Of a stretch of DNA of 10,666 nucleotides, positions 6,877 to 10,666 are shown in pieces (the stretch's first letter is position 1; each line of letters begins with the position of its first letter). The notes below the pieces were generated by a model that saw only the letters and a program-made list of their open reading frames with translations, ran no database searches and had not been told where the DNA came from. Source of the stretch: Flavobacteriales bacterium UBA1959 (GTDB lineage: Bacteria > Bacteroidota > Bacteroidia > Flavobacteriales_D > Sanyastnellaceae); assembly GCA_002336085.1 (NCBI GenBank), contig DDEH01000115.1, positions 657 to 11,322 of the forward strand. The letters are read 5' to 3'. Made by a program: the position numbers and the translations under genes.

Positions 6877-7916
6877 TGCGCCGAGGAAGAATCAAGTAAG
6901 ACGGCCTGGTTGATCTTCTTCACTAGACCCGGGCCCGAATAGATTAGTCCCGAATAAACTTGAACCAGAGCGGCTCCCGCTTTCAATTTTTCCAAAGCAT
7001 CCTCTGGAGAGCAGATTCCACCAACTCCAATGATCGGAAAAACGCCTCCTGATTGTTCATGCAAGTAGCGAATCACTTCGGTTGATCGAACCCGCAATGG
7101 CGCGCCACTCAAACCTCCAGACCCCATGGACTTCACAACTTTACTGGACGTCATTAAGCCATCCCGAGATACTGTGGTATTTGTCGCAATGACACCCGCT
7201 ATTCCCGTCTCACCGACCAATGCGATGATGTCATCCAATTGGGTATTGGTGAGATCCGGGGCAATTTTCAAAAAAATCGGCCGCTGAATCTGTTTCTTAA
7301 GATTTAGTTTCACAAGCGCCGAGAGCAAATCAGTCAGCGGTTCTTTTTCCTGCAACTCCCGCAAGCCCGGTGTATTTGGAGAGCTCACATTGACCACGAA
7401 GTAGTCCACATGTGAATGAAGCGCCTCAAAACACTTCACATAATCAGACGCGGCATCCACATTTGGGGTCACCTTATTCTTGCCAATGTTGCCGCCTACC
7501 AGCAAACCCTTCGGACGACTTTTCAAACGCTCTACTGCAGCATCCATTCCACCATTGTTGAATCCCATTCGGTTTATGACTCCGCGGTCCATTGGCAGTC
7601 GAAATAGACGCGGCCTTGAGTTTCCCGATTGAGGAACAGGTGTAATGGTTCCAATTTCTACGAACCCAAAGCCCAGTGTCCCCATCTCTTTCAGCCACCG
7701 CGCGTCCTTATCGAAACCTGCAGCTAGGCCCACTCGATTCGGAAATCTTAGCCCGGCCACCTCCACACCTAGATGACTTGAACTCACTGAAAACCAACGA
7801 CTCAAGAGCCAATGCAATCCAGGAATACGGCAAACAATCTGCAGGACTTTCATCGTCATTTCATGCGCCATTTCAGGCTGAACTCGAAAAATCAATGGCT
7901 TGAGCAAGTCATACAT
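6873..7916 (-). CDS. pyrD: Dihydroorotate dehydrogenase, class 2 (quinone-dependent)
   Basis: This enzyme oxidises dihydroorotate to orotate in pyrimidine synthesis and passes electrons through FMN to membrane quinone. Class 2 membership is shown by the N-terminal helical region (about 1-40, MYDLLKPLIFRVQPEMAHEM), which docks to the membrane and forms the quinone tunnel, and by a serine rather than cysteine base in NVSSPNTPGLR (176-186). Further landmarks are AAGFDKD (65-71), INRMGFNNGG (114-123), KIAPDL (217-222), ATNTT (244-248) and the FMN phosphate site GVGGI (297-301) with VYSGLIYSGPGL (320-331). The length of 347 residues is normal. The ATG at 7916 matches the family start and lies only 5 nt after an exact -7 box, so the mRNA is probably leaderless or nearly so. 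The 3' end overlaps the convergent hydrolase gene by 4 nt. Confidence 0.97.
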   Translation of the reverse strand: MYDLLKPLIFRVQPEMAHEMTMKVLQIVCRIPGLHWLLSRWFSVSSSHLGVEVAGLRFPNRVGLAAGFDKDARWLKEMGTLGFGFVEIGTITPVPQSGNSRPRLFRLPMDRGVINRMGFNNGGMDAAVERLKSRPKGLLVGGNIGKNKVTPNVDAASDYVKCFEALHSHVDYFVVNVSSPNTPGLRELQEKEPLTDLLSALVKLNLKKQIQRPIFLKIAPDLTNTQLDDIIALVGETGIAGVIATNTTVSRDGLMTSSKVVKSMGSGGLSGAPLRVRSTEVIRYLHEQSGGVFPIIGVGGICSPEDALEKLKAGAALVQVYSGLIYSGPGLVKKINQAVLLDSSSAH

Positions 7917-7921
7917 GGGCG

Positions 7922-7929
7922 CAAAAATA
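7922..7929 (-). promoter_or_regulatory. Bacteroidota -7 element for pyrD
   Basis: Read leftward, the box is TATTTTTG, an exact TAnnTTTG match. It ends 5 nt before the pyrD ATG at 7916. Because transcription normally begins a few nucleotides past this box, the transcript should start at or next to the ATG. No TTTG at the -33 distance is seen. Confidence 0.65.
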
Positions 7930-7979
7930 CGTCTCTAATCGTTTAACTGTGTTGAAAAATCTGTGGATAGCGCATTCTG

Positions 7980-7987
7980 CCCCCCCC
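7980..7987. repeat. C8 homopolymer tract beside a promoter
   Basis: Eight consecutive C (7980-7987) directly abut the TTTG -33 element of the promoter for the gene at 8029. Tracts of this kind can change length by slippage. Here such a change would not alter the 19-nt spacer, only the sequence upstream of the -33 element. Confidence 0.5.
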
Positions 7988-8018
7988 TTTGAATCGAGCC
8001 TCCAAGCCGATAGATTTG
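7988..8018 (+). promoter_or_regulatory. Complete Bacteroidota promoter (TTTG-N19-TAGATTTG) for the gene at 8029
   Basis: TTTG (7988-7991) is followed after 19 nt by TAGATTTG (8011-8018). Both elements match the Bacteroidota -33/-7 consensus exactly and the spacing is in the normal range. The box ends 10 nt before the ATG at 8029, predicting a 5' leader of only a few nucleotides. This is the best promoter in the window. Confidence 0.75.
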
Positions 8019-8028
8019 ATTCCCAACG

Positions 8029-8595
8029 ATGAGGAACGCAGGACTATTCAATTGGATGACGAAGAGGAAGCTCACCGAGGAGCAAGTGGCCAATATTTTT
8101 GTGGACACAACCTTTGAGACCGTCGAAAATGGATGGCCTGAAGTTGCGGAATTCCTCAATGAATGTCCAGGTTTTGAGCAATCACCTGGGCTAGACACCG
8201 AGGATTATGGCCGTTTTCTCATGATAATCGTATCGGCCAACATTCAAATGATCCCCAAGCATTTCGATAGCGGCGTGGATCGGCAAATTATCCAACGAAT
8301 TTGCAGCAAGTTTGCTCGATCATTGGATATCTCGCCTGAGTCATTTGCAAGTAAAGTAAAGCAGTACAGAGCGTTTATGAAACAAATAAACCGTCCTTCC
8401 AAGAATGTAGGTACGGCCATGACTCGAGCGGTTTTTTACAAATACCACTTGAATCAATACCAAAACGCTTACTTCCGAGATATGAATGCGCCTGAGCCCA
8501 ACATTCAAAGAGATCTCAAACGCCTCATGGAGCACTTTCTTTGGGACTGGGATGCGTTTACTGAATCTTACCGAGTCGTTTCGGAACGCATTTGA
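8029..8595 (+). CDS. Conserved-looking protein of unknown function (188 aa)
   Basis: I do not recognise this family. The protein is soluble, with no signal peptide, no membrane segment and no enzyme signature that I can see. It looks mostly alpha-helical, opening with an acidic region rich in Glu (LTEEQVANIFVDTTFETVENGW, broken by VDTT) and later containing aromatic-rich helices (FYKYHLNQYQNAYF near 135-149 and the C-terminal FLWDWDAF near 170-177). It is a real gene by several signs: the complete promoter just upstream, the ATG 10 nt past the -7 box, normal-looking codon use, and exact abutment with the end of smpB. A second in-frame ATG at codon 10 (8056) is possible. It is divergent from pyrD (112 bp between the start codons) and convergent with smpB, so neighbours say little about its role. 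Confidence 0.85.
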   Translation: MRNAGLFNWMTKRKLTEEQVANIFVDTTFETVENGWPEVAEFLNECPGFEQSPGLDTEDYGRFLMIIVSANIQMIPKHFDSGVDRQIIQRICSKFARSLDISPESFASKVKQYRAFMKQINRPSKNVGTAMTRAVFYKYHLNQYQNAYFRDMNAPEPNIQRDLKRLMEHFLWDWDAFTESYRVVSERI

Positions 8596-9033
8596 TTAGA
8601 TCAAGCGTTCCAAGTCGCGCGAGACGTCTTTGTCTTTGAGACTCTCTCGCTTATCATGAAGTTTCTTTCCCTTCGCAATGGCAATTTTTAATTTGGCATA
8701 GCCGCTGTCAGCGATGAAACACAGCGTGGGAACCACTGTCACACCCGTATCCTTCAACTTCCGCTCCAACTTCTTCAACTCTGTCTTTTGCAGCAAGAGC
8801 TTTCGGGGCCTCCGCACTTGATGCGGCGTATAACCGGCATTGGAGTATTCAGCAATGTACATGTTGAATATAAAAAACTCTCCATTCCAAAATCGACCAT
8901 AGGCCTCTGTGATACTGGCTTTGCCTTTTCGTATCGATTTTATTTCTGAGCCGACTAATTGCATGCCGGCGGTGAATTCATCCGCTAAAAAATACGTGTA
9001 AGACGCTTTTTTATTTTTGATTGCACTAGCCAT
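8596..9033 (-). CDS. smpB: SsrA-binding protein SmpB
   Basis: SmpB binds tmRNA and delivers it to stalled ribosomes for trans-translation, which tags the unfinished peptide and frees the ribosome. From the ATG at 9033 the protein is 145 residues, normal for the family. Landmarks are the N-terminal NKKASYTYFLADEFTAG (7-23), GSEIKSIRKGKASITEAY (28-45), HQVRRPRKLLL (71-81), the VPTLCF strand (101-106) and the basic tail KGKKLHDKRESLKDKD (121-136), which reaches into the decoding centre. The reading frame stays open upstream to a GTG/ATG at 9111, but that extension would cover the promoter box and is not family-like, so I chose 9033. Its stop abuts the stop of the convergent gene at 8595 with no base between. 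Confidence 0.96.
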   Translation of the reverse strand: MASAIKNKKASYTYFLADEFTAGMQLVGSEIKSIRKGKASITEAYGRFWNGEFFIFNMYIAEYSNAGYTPHQVRRPRKLLLQKTELKKLERKLKDTGVTVVPTLCFIADSGYAKLKIAIAKGKKLHDKRESLKDKDVSRDLERLI

Positions 9034-9037
9034 GGTA

Positions 9038-9045
9038 CAAAAGTA
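9038..9045 (-). promoter_or_regulatory. Bacteroidota -7 element for smpB
   Basis: Read leftward, the box is TACTTTTG, an exact TAnnTTTG match, ending 4 nt before the smpB ATG (9033). This supports 9033 as the start and predicts a leaderless or nearly leaderless transcript. It lies back to back with the deaminase box at 9070-9077. Confidence 0.65.
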
Positions 9046-9069
9046 CTCAACCAAAGCACTCATGTCCCC

Positions 9070-9077
9070 TACCTTTG
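9070..9077 (+). promoter_or_regulatory. Bacteroidota -7 element for the deaminase gene
   Basis: TACCTTTG is an exact TAnnTTTG match ending 4 nt before the ATG at 9082. If translation starts there, the mRNA is leaderless; if it starts at the in-frame ATG at 9121, the leader is about 35-40 nt. No -33 TTTG is found at the usual distance. Confidence 0.6.
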
Positions 9078-9081
9078 AAAC

Positions 9082-10116
9082 ATGTTGACTTCCCCTGCTA
9101 CAAGTGCCCAAATCAAATCAATGCCCAAAGTGGAATTGCATTGCCATTTGGAACTAGCCATTCGGCAAAGCACATTGAGGGAATTTGGACTAAAGGGCGG
9201 CTTGAACGTGGGTACGCCTGATGCGTTTTCCAATGCATTCCTGATTCATGAGCCGATGGGCGAATTGAAATCCGTTTTGCACAAGTTCTTGAACACGCGT
9301 GATGTAATCACCGAGGAGGAATGGATGGAGCGTGTGGCTTTTGAGGTTTGCGAAGACATGTACATCGGCTCCAATGTCCGCATTCTTGAACTCCGCTATG
9401 CACCGAGCTTTCTACTCGACCATCATACACACATGGATCCGAATCGCCTGCAAGAGGCAATTGTTCGTGGCGTAGAACGCGCAGAGCGAACCTACCCGAT
9501 CGCTGTAGGTCTGATTTGCATTTTACAGCGAACCAAGTCAGTTGCTGAAAATGCTCGATGGGTTGATTTCGCTCTCAATCCCGATAAAGGATTCATCGCA
9601 TTGGACTTGGCAGACAATGAAGTGGATTTCGACCCTGAACCATTCATTCCACTATTCAAGGAAGCCAAAAATGGAGGCCTTGGAATTACCGTACATGCTG
9701 GGGAACCCAACGTACCGGGCATCTCCCGAAACATCCGGACCGCCATCGAACAAATGGGCGCCGACCGAATTGGACATGGACTGCAAGCGATTAAAGATTC
9801 CACGATTATCGATTTGATTATTGAGCGGGATGTTGCGCTTGAACTATGCCCCACTAGCAACTGGCTCACAGGAGCATGCTCATCCATTGGATCACATCCC
9901 TTCAAAGCACTTTTTGACGCAGGCGTCAAAACCACCATCAATACCGATGACCCGGGCATTATGTGCACGACTCTATTAAACGAATATGAATTGCTTGCAC
10001 GGGAATGTGGAATTGATCTTGCTTGCTTCGAAGCCTGCAATGCATGGGCATTTGACGTGAGCTTCATTCCTCAGCAAAAAAAAGAAGACGCCTGGAATCG
10101 GCGGTTCCAGAAGTGA
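9082..10116 (+). CDS. Adenosine deaminase family protein with altered substrate-pocket motifs
   Basis: This 344-residue protein is a member of the metal-dependent amidohydrolase family that deaminates adenosine to inosine. The catalytic set is complete: H20 and H22 (PKVELHCHL), H205 and E208 (VHAGE), H232 (RIGHG), and D289-D290 (INTDDPG), with ELCPTSN (254-260) also conserved. Two pocket motifs differ from canonical enzymes. HLDGAI is HLELAI here (L25 in place of Gly), and DLAGDE is DLADNE (174-179; Gly to Asp and Asp to Asn). In mouse enzyme the second Gly (G184) contacts the purine, so specificity may have shifted. I therefore give no gene symbol. The start may be 9082 (4 nt past an exact -7 box) or ATG 9121, which begins MPKVELH like many homologues. 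The secreted sulfotransferase-like gene follows 17 nt later. It is divergent from smpB across 48 bp. Confidence 0.92.
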   Translation: MLTSPATSAQIKSMPKVELHCHLELAIRQSTLREFGLKGGLNVGTPDAFSNAFLIHEPMGELKSVLHKFLNTRDVITEEEWMERVAFEVCEDMYIGSNVRILELRYAPSFLLDHHTHMDPNRLQEAIVRGVERAERTYPIAVGLICILQRTKSVAENARWVDFALNPDKGFIALDLADNEVDFDPEPFIPLFKEAKNGGLGITVHAGEPNVPGISRNIRTAIEQMGADRIGHGLQAIKDSTIIDLIIERDVALELCPTSNWLTGACSSIGSHPFKALFDAGVKTTINTDDPGIMCTTLLNEYELLARECGIDLACFEACNAWAFDVSFIPQQKKEDAWNRRFQK

Positions 10117-10133
10117 TAAAAAAAATAGATACC

Positions 10134-10666
10134 ATGATCAAAAAGCAACTTCGTTCCAAACTATTGAATGGAAATCTCCATTGCATATCATTGTTATTGA
10201 TGATTCTTGGAGGACTGACATCTGCAAATGGGCAAGAAAATACAATAGGCACCATCGCTTATGATTCCGAGGCGTTTGCTCCGGGATACACATTGATCTA
10301 CCCTCACAACCAGCCGCACGCAAGACTTTTAGATGCGTGTGGTGAAGTGGTCCATATTTGGGAAAATGAAAACGGTCGAACACCCGGAAACAGCGCCATA
10401 CTGACACCATTGGGAGATTTAGTTTGGGCCCATCGGCCCACAGAAGATTCTGAATCTCCAATTTCCGCTGGAGGAAGGGGCGAGACCATCGAAAAGAGAA
10501 ACTGGGACAATGAGCTAATCTGGAGCTTCACACTGAATGACAGCACCGGACGCTTGCACCATGACTTTGCACTCATGAACAATGGCAATGTTTTGGCCAT
10601 CGCTTGGGAACGGATTGATTCGCTGCAAGTCGTCGAGGCTGGTCGCAATCCTGAAAACATCGTCGG
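10134..10666 (+). CDS. Secreted arylsulfotransferase-like protein (5' part, runs off the window)
   Basis: The reading frame is open from ATG 10134 to the window end (177 codons), so the C-terminus is missing. It begins with basic residues and a hydrophobic stretch (about 17-31, ending LTSANGQ), a likely Sec signal peptide cut near residues 31-34. The mature part shows the arylsulfotransferase (ASST) beta-propeller pattern: PGYTLIYP (50-57), LLDACGEVVHIWE (65-77), ILTPLGDLVWA (89-99), GGRGETIEKRNWDNELIWSF broken across 113-132, and LHHDFALMNNGNVLAIAWE (141-159). These periplasmic or exported enzymes move sulfate between phenols or bind ligands in propeller form; the catalytic histidine known from E. 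coli ASST lies further downstream, so activity cannot be judged. In Bacteroidota such proteins often end in a type IX secretion sorting domain, which should be looked for past the edge. It starts 17 nt after the deaminase stop, with an A-rich leader and no Shine-Dalgarno sequence. Confidence 0.8.
   Translation, partial: MIKKQLRSKLLNGNLHCISLLLMILGGLTSANGQENTIGTIAYDSEAFAPGYTLIYPHNQPHARLLDACGEVVHIWENENGRTPGNSAILTPLGDLVWAHRPTEDSESPISAGGRGETIEKRNWDNELIWSFTLNDSTGRLHHDFALMNNGNVLAIAWERIDSLQVVEAGRNPENIV

Noticed and set aside
6001..6900. Assignment of the hydrolase as an AHL (quorum-quenching) lactonase
   Set aside because: Only the general two-metal site is shared; the AiiA tyrosine position is Pro here and there is no nearby quorum-sensing gene, so the substrate was left open.
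9034..9111. Upstream extension of smpB to 9111 (26 more residues)
   Set aside because: It would place the exact TACTTTTG promoter box inside the gene, overlaps the start of the deaminase gene, and the added residues do not resemble SmpB N-termini.
9492..10067. Long open frame (191 codons) on the minus strand inside the deaminase gene
   Set aside because: It is the antisense shadow of a well-supported gene; its translation is Ser/Pro-rich low-information sequence with no recognisable motif.
10138..10660. Two overlapping minus-strand open frames at the right edge
   Set aside because: The plus-strand frame from 10134 is open to the edge and encodes a signal peptide and ASST-like motifs, which explains the region better.
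1..10666. Defence system, biosynthetic island, mobile element or CRISPR array
   Set aside because: No transposase, integrase, nuclease, repeat array or atypical composition was seen; nearly all genes are recognised single-copy housekeeping or common accessory families.

Overview
The window looks like an ordinary, mostly housekeeping stretch of a Bacteroidota chromosome. A Flavobacteriales or Cryomorphaceae-like member is my guess, not something the sequence proves. Three things point there. First, the DAHP synthase is fused to a C-terminal AroQ chorismate mutase, an arrangement known from Porphyromonas and its relatives. Second, the Bacteroidota -7 promoter element TAnnTTTG occurs exactly, in the right orientation, just upstream of five genes. 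Third, starts lack purine-rich Shine-Dalgarno sequences. Base composition is roughly balanced. No mobile element, CRISPR array, integrase, phage gene or long repeat is visible.

Layout, left to right: a tRNA-Leu(CAG) (6-87, +); the DAHP synthase/chorismate mutase gene (+) ending in a clear rho-independent terminator; a leftward cluster read from purB (adenylosuccinate lyase) through an MsbA-type ABC exporter to a small DUF983 membrane protein, with a 4-nt gap and a 1-nt TGATG overlap at the two junctions; then, divergent from purB, a rightward pair made of an HMA-MauE/DoxX metal/redox membrane protein and a metallo-beta-lactamase-fold hydrolase. Next come pyrD (-), an unrecognised 188-residue protein (+), smpB (-), an adenosine-deaminase-family gene (+), and the start of a secreted arylsulfotransferase-like gene (+) that runs off the right edge.

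The metabolic theme is loosely aromatic amino acids (DAHP synthase/chorismate mutase) and nucleotides (purB, pyrD, the deaminase), but most genes sit in one- to three-gene units of alternating direction, so this is not a dedicated pathway cluster. There is no gene-free stretch over 300 bases. The longest gap, 1333-1550, holds the terminator, a second small hairpin and a possible weak promoter.

I do not see a convincing new multi-gene system. The points most worth a second look are: TAnnTTTG boxes placed only 4-5 nt before the start codons of pyrD, smpB and the deaminase, which implies leaderless or nearly leaderless mRNAs; a 48-bp divergent promoter region between smpB and the deaminase; two substituted pocket motifs in the deaminase that may change its substrate; the unrecognised gene at 8029 with a full Bacteroidota promoter beside a C8 tract; and a possible small RNA after the DAHP synthase gene.
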